A DNA stretch of 64,000 nt. Origin: Bombardia bombarda. Lineage: Eukaryota > Ascomycota > Sordariomycetes > Sordariales > Lasiosphaeriaceae. A program made the position numbers and the translations under genes. Under the pieces are notes generated by a model. It did not search any database. It was not told where the DNA came from and saw only the letters and a program-made list of their open reading frames with translations. The stretch lies in contig JAULSR010000005.1 in the NCBI GenBank assembly GCA_030512295.1, positions 2,232,001-2,296,000 on the forward strand, read 5' to 3'. The first letter of the stretch is position 1; each line of letters begins with the position of its first letter. Positions 23,513 through 35,172 of the stretch are shown here, piece by piece.

Positions 23513-24455
23513 ACCTGGGGGTTAGGGGCTAGGGGTTGGTGGGGAAGTGGGAAGGGGAAACTGATTATGAGAGGTGTGAGAGCAGGGTCATATTTAAAGG
23601 AACAGGTGTGTTAGTTTTGGCAAGGTGACATGGACGGGAGGGAGGCTGACTTACTTGACTGACCTACTGGGTGTTTTGGGGATTGCACATAGGGGGGGAC
23701 CAGGGGTATTTATGATATCAAATGACATGGGATTATACGTAGCGGATGGGTGGATGGATGGACGGATGGGATTATTTATCATGGGTTGGCCGATTGACCA
23801 TTAAAGAGTGGAAACAGGCCAAACGGGACGGATATGATATTGGGTCTTCGTTTTGATACCCCGCCGCTTGCCGGCTGGCATTGCTTGCTTGCTTGCTGCT
23901 GCTGCTACTTCTGCCTTTAATTCTATATAACGATACGCTGGTTTGTTCTTATTTCTCCTGTTTGATCCGAGCTTGTGCTGTTAAGTTGGGGGGTTGTTTA
24001 TTTTCTCCATATTCCTTAGCCATTCACCTGCGGGGTATGGGAGGTGTTTTTGTTTTTAGTTCAGGACTTAAATGGAAGATTTCTATTTATTACAACGCGT
24101 TGCTTTACTACAAACTTGAGAACATGACAATCTTATGGTAGGGTAGAGATCAAAGTCGTGATAAAGGTGTCTAGGATGTTTGAAATGATGCCTGCCGGGT
24201 TAGGGTTAGAGATAGCTGTTCTATACACCCATGGGGTGAGGTTAGCAAACTTCAAGCCAGCTGATTGGCACGACACGACTTGAATGCGGCAGTCGCCAAC
24301 CGCCCGTGTGAGACATTCAATCAAGGTGCACGACAAGTGGATTTATCAATCTGCATTCCACTGACCCATCGACCGATCCACGACGGCAGTGTAGTCGAGA
24401 AATGAATACGTGTCTTGTCAAGTTTGCGAAGACCGGGTGGTAGGTAAACTTGAAC
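23513..24455. other. Intergenic, 0.9 kb
   Basis: No gene seen. The left part contains GGAT/GGATGGAT-type short repeats (23745-23770) and probably the 3' untranslated region of the preceding gene. A GCTT/GCTGCT microsatellite lies at 23880-23912. The right part is the presumed promoter of the phosphatase gene; I found no CACGTG (Pho4/NUC-1 type) site in it. Confidence 0.6.
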
Positions 24456-26704
24456 ATGTTCGAGATGGGGGCCAAGCGCAGCACCTCGGGCTACGAGCCC
24501 GTCGGCCAGCTGACCGAAGACGACGGATCGCCATCCCGCTCTCATTCTGCTGCCCCTGAGGTCATATCAATTGCACATCATTCACACGCCAATTCACGCA
24601 TAAGACGCAACTGGAGGACATTTGCACTTGCCTTTTCCATCTCGCTGATCATCTGCCTTGGTCTCGGCCTCGCGACGGGCGACGGCACTCTGTTCAGCAT
24701 CCGCTCTGGCCCATGGACGAAGGCGGCAGCATCGAAGGCGGCGGCGGAAGCGGCAGACCGGGCTAAGGGCGACGACTGCCCCTGCCGACCGTCGGCAGAT
24801 GTGCCCCAGTATTTCCAGACGAGCCCGGAGCTGTGGGCGGGTCCCACGGCGACGGGCAGAGCGCCCTTCCTCGCCCAGACGCGCACCTTTGACCACGCTG
24901 CCACCTATGTGCCCAATGCGCCGCTGCAGACCTCGCTGCCCATCCAGGGCATGGCGCCGCAGAATGAGAGCATCTTTGATATGATGGGGTTTGTTTATTC
25001 TCCCACCTACCTGCGTGAGTTAACGACAGCCTTGCTCACCAAAACTCCAGATTCCTCTCGCCGTATATGCCATCGACTGGTTTCGGTGTCGACGAGTGGC
25101 CGCTGCCCCCTGGTGCTGAGATTGTTCAGCTTCAGGTATGTCCGTCCCAAGAGGAGATTTTGTCTCATCTTTCTTGTTGAGTTGCTCATGTATCATGTGC
25201 AGATGCTGTCCCGCCACGGCTCTCGGTACCCAACTATTGGCTCCAATGTGAATGCATTCGGCGACCGCGTTGCTGCCGCTGCTGGCAAGCTCCACGCCAA
25301 AGACGCGCTGTCGTTCCTCAATGACTGGAAATACGAGATGGGTTACGAGATCCTCGTTCCCAAAGGTTGGTTGATCTGCTACCTTGTTTTTCTCAGTCAT
25401 ACATGTTCTGACAAAGCACCGTATTCTATATGATACAGGCAGGCAGGAGCTGTTTGATTCGGGCGTACTTCATTCATACATGTATTCGCAGCTGTATAAC
25501 CCAAACAGCAAGATCATTGTGCGCACGACGGTATGTGTCCATCCCTTTCTTTTAGGTTGTAGTAGAACATTTTGCAACGGACAAAAGGCTGACCGTGCAA
25601 TAAAAACAGACACAAGATCGCATGCTCAAGTCGGCCGAGTATTTCATGGCCGGCTTCTTTGGACTGGAATGGTAAGCCTTTCCAACGATACACTGACTTT
25701 TGGAAGTCAGCTCTCACTAACACCATTAATCATAGGCCAAACAACGCCACCATCGAAGTCATCATTGAGGAAGCCAACTTCAACAACTCCTTAGCCGGGT
25801 ATATGAACTGTCCCAATTCCGCCAAGGTCAACGGTGGCTCTGTTGCTGCTACAGTCTGGATCCAAAACTATTTGCAGAACGGTACGCGTCTGTCTGATAG
25901 CCTCTCCGAACAAAGCTAACCAACCATATAGCTACGGCTCGCCTTGCTCCCATGGTCGAGGGGTACAATTGGACTGTCGAGGACAGCTATGCGGCGCAGA
26001 CCATGTGCAGTTATGAGACGGTGGCCTACGGCTTTAGCCGTTTCTGCGACCTCTTCACCTATGAAGAGTGGGTTGGCTTTGGCTACTCCATAGATCTAGC
26101 ATTCTACGGAGACAACGGATTCGGATCTCCGACAGGACGGGCCGTTGGTATCGGCTACCAACAGGAGGTTATTGCTCGGCTCCAGAACCACACGCTCGGT
26201 TATTCTGGGTCGCAGATCAACGTCACGCTCGACAATAACACGGAAACGTTCCCGCTCAACCAGACCCTCTACCTGGACTTTTCGCACGACTCAAACATCA
26301 TTGCCGTCTTGACCGCTTTCGGCCTCAAGCAGTTCTCTCTATTTCTGGACCCGGATGAGTATCCAGGCCCCCACAACTTCACCGTGTCCAACCTGACCCC
26401 GTTTGGTGCCCGGCTGGACATTGAGATTATCGAAACGCCCAAGCCGCTGGCCGCCGACCGGTCCGGCTACCTGCCGAATAGCGGCACGACAAAGTATGTA
26501 CACTTTGTGCTCAACCAGCGCACCGTCCCGCTGGGCTGGAGCTTCCCCGAGTGCGATGTGGCCCGCGTGGACGGCTGGTGCGAGCTCGGCGCCTTTTTGC
26601 AAGCCCAGAAGGACATGCCTCGCCGCGCGAGATATGACTATGCCTGCTTTGGCGACTATGTCATGCAGGAGTATGGCTTCACCGACGAGGGCGCGCCGCC
26701 CTAG
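24456..26704 (+). CDS. Membrane-anchored histidine acid phosphatase (phytase-like)
   Basis: Seven exons: 24456-24988, 25051-25135, 25203-25365, 25439-25530, 25610-25671, 25736-25881, 25932-26704, giving 617 aa. Introns are 50-79 bp. Residues 1-53 are cytosolic-looking, and a hydrophobic span at about 54-74 (TFALAFSISLIICLGLGLATG) is a likely type II anchor. Branch 2 histidine phosphatase motifs are clear: LSRHGSRYP (catalytic H211, R210/R214) and the proton donor pair in DFSHDSN (H479 D480). Several N-glycosylation sequons and paired cysteines fit a secretory-pathway domain. Family members release phosphate from phytate or other phosphomonoesters; fungal 3-phytases and broad acid phosphatases share this fold, and substrate cannot be fixed from motifs. 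The first exon-1 donor is GTTTGT, slightly unusual, but the join restores the MMGFLSPYMPSTGFG-type segment expected before the active site. The ATG at 24456 is the first in frame. Confidence 0.85.
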
Positions 26705-28620
26705 GCGATGATCTGATTGAGTTTCCGAGAGGATGGTGATACTTTAGTTTGTTTTGTTGCTGTAATTGTATGTTTGTGGACTTGGGAGATATCGATACTA
26801 TAAGCACGCAAGAAGCTAGTAATGCCGGGGAATATTAAGCAAGACATATATTCCGTGTTTCACAAGTGCCGTTTATTGGCAGAGCTGATGATGACGAACG
26901 AACGACATTGCGTTTGACGACAATCATTAATGTTCGTGATCGGCGGTTCCGCTGTGGAGGTTGAAGATGAAGATTTGATAAGCATCATCTCCAGAGAGCT
27001 AAGTACCAGCCAAGAGCCCAAGTGCCAGCTAAGAGTGCATGGCAACGACTCCCGAGAAAAAGGGGAGCTGGGGAAGGATAAACAGAGAAGCTTCCGAACG
27101 TCCCCATGCCGGCCCCCTGTAATCAGTGAGGCGGATCCACGTCTCCTACCCGAATCTGTCCGAACTCTTGACTGTTTCCTTTGCACAATCCCGCACAGCT
27201 TCATTGGCTGCAGCTTCCCGATAAGAAGCCTATCTCTTGGCACCCTTGGCGTTGCGCTCCTCAGCCCATCCAAGTAGGGAGCAGGCTGCTAGCTGTCGAC
27301 TTAGCCCAGTATCAAGCTTCGGGGCCAAGAGTGTGAAGTCGCAGAGGCGAAAGTCTGAAGAGCACTTGAGAAAGAAATCTCTCAGGCCAGGCGCATGCCC
27401 TGTCTGGGGTGCATTAACAAACACGCACGCACGCACGCACGCACGACTGACGCGTGCCATTGATAATTGGTGGTGAGTGATGAGGCAACGCCACGGCCAA
27501 GTCCAGCTTGTAACCACAACAGGAAAAAGATCTCGAGAGCAGCATCGGTCCTGTGGGAGCTCGCAACCTCCATTTGATTGAAACTGCCCTAGCTAAACAA
27601 TCTAAAATAAAGGCTCGGCAGAATCGCGTGTTTGTGAGACCATGTTTCGGATCGATCCCTTGTTCTTTCTGTTCACTGTTGTTGTTCTTGCTGATGCGGT
27701 TGGCTTTAGGTCTTGTAGATAATAGAATTGGTAACATGAAATCGGCTGCCCCACGTTACCGTGTAACTGTGGCCCATGTAGCGTACGGGACCAATCAGGC
27801 TCTCGCATGGGGTCCCCATCTTGCCCGAATCTGGACGCTAGGGACGAGAGTCGCCGTTTTGTTTTGCCCTGAGGGACCTATTCCTAGACAAGTTCCATTG
27901 GAACAGATGGAAGAAAAATTCTTTTCGGGTCCCTGGCTACCTTCCTGCACGTACCTAGATTTCCCGCGACCGTCCCCCCCCTCATCAGGCGGGCTCTCTC
28001 TTTCTCTCAACTGTACGAATATAGCGGGAAATGTACTGTGGTATGTGGAGGTGACGTGCCGCGCCGAGGAAAAAGTCGCCAAGCTTTGCTCTCATGTGAG
28101 CATGCAAAGGATCGAGAAAAAGAAAAAAAAAAATACCCTGCAAGCTGAACCAGCTGCCGACCGGGGGTTCGGGTAAGGCGAGACGAATCAGCGCGGGAAA
28201 AGCACAGAAAAGAACGCAACCAGCAGCAACCGCTTTGACTTGGGTTCTTTGGGGGAGGAGAAATCCATTCTCTCTTCACTCACTCTCAGCCCCGGTCAGG
28301 TAACATGAGGTACCCAAGCAAATCCGGGCCCGCAACCAGGATATACCCCCACCCCCGCTCTTGTCGGGTCGTCGCCTCTTCAAAAAGCAGGTAGGAGGCA
28401 CAGGGAATATGATGCATCGCCGCGCATGTACACATTGTAAATGTGAAGTACCGTTCAAGGGGGAAGGGGGGGGGTCGAACGGCAATACCGAGTCCAACAA
28501 TCATTAACACTACACAGTATTCGCTCACTACGGGACTATCTGCTTTCTCTTGGAAATTGTAAGAGCCACTCGTGACTTTCTTATACGCTTCCAGCTCGGG
28601 AGGGCATGCAGCCCGACGAC

Positions 28621-28676
28621 GGGCGACGGGCGACGGGCGACGGGCGACGGGCGACGGGCGACGGGCGACGGGCGAC
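28621..28676. repeat. Tandem heptamer (GGGCGAC) x8
   Basis: Eight perfect copies of GGGCGAC stand in direct array, with a partial related unit (CGACGAC) immediately before. A 7-bp unit shifts frame at every copy, so the array reads as three different peptides and is unlikely to be coding. Confidence 0.95.
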
Positions 28677-29178
28677 GTGGGTTGCTCGAGGTGGTCCCAT
28701 TCATCAGTGGCCCGCCGATAACACAAGTAAGGCGATTATGTACTGCACTGTACTGGGGGCCTGGGCGGCCTTACTGTGTAAGGGGAAGGAACCGAGCCTT
28801 AGGAACCTGGAAGCAGCCCCCCGATCGCGCCTCCCCTCCTCGCCAGAACTCCCCTGCAACTGGATGCAATTGGGCGATGCAGCCATCATTTCAATTCTAC
28901 TGTGTACATGTACACAGTAACAGTGCGATCTTTTTTCTCTTTCCCCGTCGTCCACCCCCCGCGCCGCGCCGCGGCCGCCGTCTTTTGGGCGTGCCAATCA
29001 CTCGGGATGAGAGAGCTGGTTTTGTTTCTGATGCGCAGATGCATGCATTGTTTCTCTGTGCTGCTGCTTGGCGTCCGTAATCTGGAGAAAGAAATGCTGT
29101 TGGGTGATACAAATGCGCCATGACACACTTGCATCTCTTAAATCATATTTGGCAACCATCCGTACGTCATCTTGGTAT

Positions 29179-29265
29179 TGATAGTGCAGAAGATAGCCAA
29201 TCAGACCTCGTGTAAGGCCAGAGCATATGCTATCTATCATTAGTGGTTAATTCTTAGCATGATAA
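29179..29265. promoter_or_regulatory. GATA-factor site cluster with CCAAT box
   Basis: Five HGATAR sites lie within 87 bp: TGATAG 29179-29184, AGATAG 29191-29196, CTATCT 29230-29235 and CTATCA 29234-29239 (both on the minus strand), and TGATAA 29260-29265. A CCAAT box (29197-29201, in AGCCAATCAG) sits beside the second. HGATAR is the recognised site of AreA/NIT2 nitrogen regulators, and the cluster lies about 1.3 kb upstream of the ammonium transporter start. Chance expectation at even base composition is about one such site per 340 bp counting both strands. Function is inferred from motif and neighbour. Confidence 0.5.
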
Positions 29266-29721
29266 TAGCCAAATAGTTTGGAAGCCCAAGCTGGATAACA
29301 AAAGTACTAGTATTCCCGACAACGAACGTACGAGAAGCTGGTCTCGTGGAGGTCAAAGGCAGCACCACATCAGTCGACATGCATTCAGTACCGATGTCAC
29401 CGTTTGACCCCGGGGCCTAGTCCCACACGAACAGGGTGCCACCCACACCCAGAACCCACCCACACGCCTCTCCCAAGAGTTAAAGTGGGCTGCAGCGCAG
29501 CCTGCAGACCTGAATGGCAGACGTGATTATATCATGTCAAAAGGCATGTCAGCCACTTTTCTCACCATGGACTGCTGTGCCATCCATCCCGGCAACTGCC
29601 GCCGACTGGCCGTCTGTTTCTCCAATTTCTGGTTCTGCAAAAGTGCCATGTACGAATAGCCAACCGCAGAAACTTGAAGATGAATGCATGCAGGATGGAC
29701 CGGGGAACCAAGGTATGGGAT

Positions 29722-29753
29722 GGCAGGCAGGCAGGCAGGCAGGCAGGCAGGCA
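29722..29753. repeat. (GGCA)n microsatellite
   Basis: About seven to eight perfect copies of GGCA. No coding role is evident. Confidence 0.9.
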
Positions 29754-30576
29754 CGGCTCTGGAGTGACGAGTCTAGAGTCTTCAATGTGCAGGCAAAGGC
29801 AGGCAAAGGGCAGACAGACACACGCTTGACTGGAGAAAGGGAAGGTACGCTAGGCGGCGTGTCCGTCTCCTGGCCGCTCTGGTTGTTCTGTCCCTATCTG
29901 GTACATTACATACGGTACTTTGTACAATACCTACCTGACCTTACCAGGTCCCTTCCTAGTGCGTCCGGCCCTGCGTCAGACTCGCTCCTCCCCACTCTTG
30001 CATCAGTTCTAATCAGTACAAAAGCGTTCATGCGTTCTCCATTTGCATGGTGGATGGATCCCACCGCTTTCAGTTATATACCATGCTGTGTCCCAACACC
30101 CTCTGCCTTGCTTCTCGGCCCACTGTCCTAGCCGCCAGTCCGTCCTGCTGCTGTCGCTGCTGCTGTTGCTCGTCCTTCTCAGCCTCAGCCTGAGACAACG
30201 TCACTCAACCCGAGTCCTACTCTCAACACCGCCAACCGCCCTCTCAACCACGACGCCAACGTCGTCAACGTCTTTCCTCGAACCCCCCCCTTTTTTTTTT
30301 TTTTTCACAACGAGGCCACACACACACAGCTCCTTCAGCGTTCCAACAGCAGCTCCATTCCTTTTAATGACTTAGTACCACTAAATCACCCAACACACCA
30401 ACTACTACTACCTACCCGCCACAAGCCGTCTCGAGTCCATTTTCTCCTTCCTCCGATACCGCCCACTCACACGCCTGTGTTAATACGCCACCGCATCGTC
30501 AACCCCGACCCCGTCCTCGCTCCCGTCCCCGCTCCCGTCCCCGCGTCCCCGGGAGGGACCGCCAACGCCGCCCACC

Positions 30577-32398
30577 ATGTCGTACTCATGGGTCGGGCCT
30601 CCGACCGAGTTCAATGGCACCGACGACACCCTCGGGGGTGATTCAGGTACGCCGCCCACCTTGGCACTCATCGTACCTGCCCTACCCCCCCTCTTCGTCC
30701 GTTTAGCAGACTGACAAGTGGACCATTTTCAATACACAACAAACAGCCGTCGAGAATTTGAACCAATGGTACCAATCAGGCGACCAAGCCTTCATCCTCA
30801 TCGCGGCATGCATGGTCCTGATCATGATACCGGGCATCGCCTTCCTTTACTCGGGTCTCGCACGCAGAAAGTCGGCCCTGTCGCTCATCTGGGTCTGCAT
30901 GATGTCCTTCAGTGTCGTCATCTTCCAGTGGTACTTTTGGGGGTATTCGTTGGCGCTCAGCAGCACCGCCACAAACGGCTTCATCGGCAACCTTCACCAC
31001 TTTGGCCTGCGGAACACGCTCGGCGCCCCTTCGCCCGGCTCTCCGCTTATTCCTGAGCTGTTGTACTCCTTCTACCAGGTGAGGCTGTCTGTTCACTTCA
31101 ATTTCCTTTCCCACTCTTCCCATCTCTCGGGGGTTTAGCTTGTCGGGATCAGAACGAGGCGAGGTCAGGCGAGCACGCGATAGCTAACGGGATGATAAGA
31201 TGCAATTCTGCGGCGTCACGGCAGCCCTTGTCATTGGTGCCACAGCCGAGCGCGGTCGCGTCGTACCGGCCATGGTCTTCACCTTTTTCTGGGCCACCCT
31301 GGTTTACTGCCCCTTGGCCTGCTGGGCTTGGAACGTCAACGGCTGGGCCTTCAAGTACGGAGTCCTGGACTATGCCGGCGGCGGTCCCGTCGAGATCGGA
31401 TCTGGAGCGTCAGCGCTGGCGTATTCGTGGGTGCTCGGCCGCCGCAACGAAAAGATGATGCTCAACTTCCGTCCCCACAACATCTCGCTCATCACCCTCG
31501 GCACCGTCTTCCTGTGGTTCGGCTGGATGGGCTTTAACGGCGGTTCGGCCTTTGGCGCCAACCTGCGTGCCGCCATGGCGTGCTGGAACTCGTGCTTGAC
31601 TGCTATGTTTGCGGCCATGACGTGGTGCCTGCTCGATTACCGTCTTGCTAAGAAGTGGTCACTCGTCGGTTGGTGCTCTGGTACCATCTCGGGTCTTGTC
31701 GCTGCTACTCCAGCCTCTGGTTTCATCCCCCCTTGGGCCAGCATCATTTTGGGCGTTGTTACGGGCATCTGCTGCAATTTTGCTACCAAGATCAAATTCT
31801 TCATTGGTGTTGACGATGCTCTCGATGTATTCGCTGAACACGGTGTCGGAGGCATTGTCGGATTACTCTTCAACGCACTGTTCGCTGCCGACTACATCAT
31901 CGGTCTAGACGGTGTCAACACGGGCGTCGTTGGCGGCTGGCTTAACCAGAACTGGCGCTTGCTGTACGTCCAGGTCGCGTATGTGCTGGCTTGCACCGCG
32001 TACTCGTTTGTGGTGTCGGCTCTCCTAGCCAAGGCTATTGATATGATACCCGGTTTGCACCTGCGAGCCTCGGAAGAGGCCGAGCTACTCGGCATGGACG
32101 ATGACCAGCATGGCGAGTTTGCTTATGACTATGTTGAGGTAAGGAACCCCAAACTCACGACTACAACTATTCTTGGGGTCGTTATGCTAACTTAATCCAG
32201 GTCCGGCGTGACTACCTCGCATGGACACCAGCCGAGAAGGAGCAGAAGGAGGATGGCGCCATCGTAGTTCCACAACACGGGATTGAAGAGCACCAAAATC
32301 TCATGAACAGCTCTCGCCATGCCACGGCTGCGCTACCCGAACCGGGGCCGTCAGAGGGCGAGCCTGTGCGGGAAAAGACGGCCGAGTCGACCGAGTAA
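30577..32398 (+). CDS. MEP: Ammonium transporter, Mep/Amt family
   Basis: Four exons: 30577-30646, 30747-31078, 31200-32138, 32201-32398 (introns 100, 121 and 62 bp), 512 aa. The usual eleven hydrophobic spans are present, beginning after WYQSGDQAF with FILIAACMVLIMIPGIAFLYSG split by charged SGLARRKS. Family signatures include DYAGGGPVEIGSG, PHNISLITLGTVFLWFGWMGFNGGS and AEHGVGGIVG. The protein imports ammonium across the plasma membrane. The first position of the conserved pore twin-histidine pair is Glu here (E199, in PVEIGSG) while the second is kept (H348). This is the pattern reported for yeast Mep1/Mep3 rather than Mep2 and suggests the lower-affinity, higher-flux, non-sensor type. The C-terminal tail (about 85 residues) is hydrophilic. 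Exon 1 codes only a short extracellular N-terminus. The upstream GATA-site cluster fits nitrogen control. Confidence 0.93.
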
Positions 32399-34383
32399 AA
32401 GTGACGACGACAACTGTTACTACGATAAGATATCACACTGCTGCTACAAGCGACTTTTCTTTTCTGTTTTTATGTCTCGGGATAGAATTGTGGATAAACC
32501 GGACCCGAAATGAGCGAAATGCTGTAAGAGGGGGAGGAAAGGGGGTTTGGTTATTGGCGCTGAAAGGGCCTTGGCTGCGCCTGGGCTGATGGTGATTACA
32601 TCGAAAAATACCTACTGGACCTTTTGAGGGTGGTCATTTTACAAACTTTATCAAGTTTCGCCTTGTTTATTTTGGATTTTTGTCAAATACCTATTTCCTT
32701 TTTTCCTTGTCACTTATTCTGGACATTGAATCCTCGCGAAGTTGGCTTAGTATTGTATAATACCCATTGTTGCTGGTGATTTGACAGCTTGACATTTACG
32801 AGGAACCTCTTTTCGGGATCAGTTGGCCCATTGTGCGAGTGAGTGGATGTTCGATCATCGTGGGAGGGAAGGTGCCGTGAGGGCGAGAATGACGATCTGC
32901 AGAGATATGATGTAATCATGTGCATTCGTCTATTTGCACGGAACTGTTGGTGTTGGGTGTGGTTGTGAGTAGTTGCTCGCGAGGTCCCGTGGCCGCATGA
33001 ATACGCCTATGCATTTGTGATACGTATATGTACTGACAACTAACCCGACGAAAATGGGGGGTGGGGGGGACTTGATGTGGAATCGTGTCGTTGTATTCGT
33101 AAGTGGTAATGTCTCAGTGTACATGGCATTCATTGTGACGTGAAAACTGACTCGGGATTTTTCCTTGACATTCATCATCTTGCATATATGTATTCGTGGG
33201 AGGGGGGAGGGGGAGGGGGTTGAAAGGAGTGCCCGCTCCCGACCGGGTACGGACTTTTGACCTTTAAAAGTGAAAGTGGGCGAGCGAGCGGGGAAAGGGG
33301 AAAGGAGGAGGGTATTATGGTGTGGTGTGTGTTGCATTGCATTTCCATGCATATTCTAGAATGGCAAATGGGTGGTGTGAGTACTATGTAAGTAAACATA
33401 CATCATGAAGTTTTTTACCGTCTCTGATGACTTGATGAATTTTATACAAGGTCCATATTGCAGTACTTGGTATATGTGGTGCGTGGGGTGGTTGTCTCCC
33501 GTCCCTCCCATCCCCGATCATAGACGGCAGGTCCGTCAGGGCGCTTTTTCTAGCACCACAGGGCTGCATGTTCAGGGGAACCGAAATACTGAATGAATAA
33601 AAAGCTTGACCGCTATGGAAGCTACGGATAGGACTGAACGGTATCTGTTTCAAGCTTAAAAATGGTTAAAAAGTACTTTCTAAATGGGATCAAAACCAAG
33701 CTCCCATTCACGTGGAAGTGCAGTGGCTAGCATGTTATGCCTAGAACCACCCCGGGTGTGAGTCGCCAAAGAAACCACTAACAGTGCGGATAAAGACCCA
33801 TTTATCACCCTCCAACAACCGCCATCCATCAAAAGCAAACACATTTAACCTTCTCCAAACAACAACTAAAAAAAACAAGATTGTCTTGTTTGTGCTATGG
33901 TCTCGCGAGGGAGGCTAGCGCACGCGACCTCTGGTTTTCTCGGTTTCCACTGTGTATATGTTCGGATTCCGGCGCGTGCATGCATGAGCCAATGTCTCAA
34001 TCATGCCTTGTTGCTGCTGCGCGCAGGCATCCCTCCATAATACATAATACCGTGGTCAGCAGGCAGAGGCAGTCCGACCGTCCAACCATCCAGCCCGGGC
34101 CGTCGTCAGCCTCTCTACATGCCAGTTACACAGCAAACACAGCCGCGCGCTGCCTGTGCCTCGGACCCATTTTCCCTGATAATCTATCTACATAGACAGA
34201 CAGACGGACAGCAAACAAATCTCATCTTTGGCCCCTCGGTAACTCGTCACCACCATATTCACCCTCTTCATCACTCAAGGTGCTTGCTGTACAAATAGAG
34301 AATATCCGGGCTTACCGGCATCATCCTTCATTCATCTCACATCTCATCCAAGCCCGTCTCTGCAGTGCAGTCCCTCGTCAACC
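32399..34383. other. Intergenic, 2.0 kb
   Basis: No gene seen. It holds the 3' end region of the transporter, a G-rich run at 33198-33219 with four G-tracts (possible quadruplex), and the likely promoter of the hydrolase gene, which has CA/CAGACAGACGGACAG-type short repeats at 34190-34212. Confidence 0.6.
33198..33219 (+). repeat. G-tract run (possible G-quadruplex)
   Basis: Four runs of 3, 6, 5 and 5 G are separated by single A residues on the + strand, about 0.8 kb past the transporter stop. This meets the usual sequence rule for a quadruplex; folding or function is not shown. Confidence 0.6.
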
Positions 34384-35119
34384 ATGAGCTTCATCAGCGG
34401 GCCGATATGGCCTGATAACGACTCATCACTACTCATGGTGATAATAACCACCATCGCAGCAACAGTTGGCGTGCTCTCCCTGATGCGCCGCTACCTCTGG
34501 CCAACCCACCCCAGCATCATGCCCAACCCCCTGGTGACCCTGATCCCCCACCTCAGCAACAAGCAGCTCAACGCCCTCGACTACAAGCCCGACTACTTCC
34601 CTGGCGCGCGGGATGTCAAAACACCCTACGGCTCCATACGTGTCTACGAATGGGGACCCTCCACCGGCCCCAAGGTACTCTTCATCCACGGCATCACCAC
34701 CTCCTGCCAATCACTAAGCAAGCTGGCCCACGCCCTGGTGGACGAGAAGGGCTGCCGCGTCATGCTCTTCGACCTCTTTGGCCGCGGCTTCTCCGACGGC
34801 GTCGGCGATCTCCCCCACGACGCCCGCCTCTACACCTCCCAGATGCTCTTTGCCCTCGCCTCGTCCCCGCTCTCCTGGACCGGGACCGACACCCGCTTGC
34901 GCCTCGTCGGATACAGCCTCGGCGGCGGCATCGCCATCCACTTCGCCGCAGCCCTGCCCGAGCTCGTGTCCGAGCTCGTCCTGCTCGCCCCCTCGGGCCT
35001 CATCCGCCCGGCGAACTTTGGCAGGCTCATCAGCTTCGCCTACACCTCGGGCCTCGTACCCGACCGTCTTCTTGCCGCCGTCACTCGCAGCAAACTGCAG
35101 CAGCCCATCTCGGCCAGTC

Positions 35120-35172
<53 letters not shown>

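Larger units (their letters stand above)
26705..30576. other. Long intergenic region, 3.9 kb
   Basis: No gene supported. Visible structure: (GCAC)n near 27422-27445, a heptamer array at 28621-28676, a GGCA array near 29722-29753, a cluster of GATA-factor sites at 29179-29265, and a C8-T15 tract at about 30283-30305 inside the presumed leader of the ammonium transporter. The last 500 bp are very C-rich with short CT repeats, as is common for fungal 5' leaders. Open frames here overlap on both strands and look like shadows. Confidence 0.55.

Noticed and set aside
24197..24209. Two adjacent TTAGGG-like units
   Set aside because: Two copies are expected by chance; not evidence of an interstitial telomere. 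The same applies to AACCCTAACC near 517.
33729..33775. Stretch beginning GTGGCTAGC that looks slightly like a tRNA A-box
   Set aside because: No matching T-loop (GGTTCRANTCC) or acceptor stem at the right distance.
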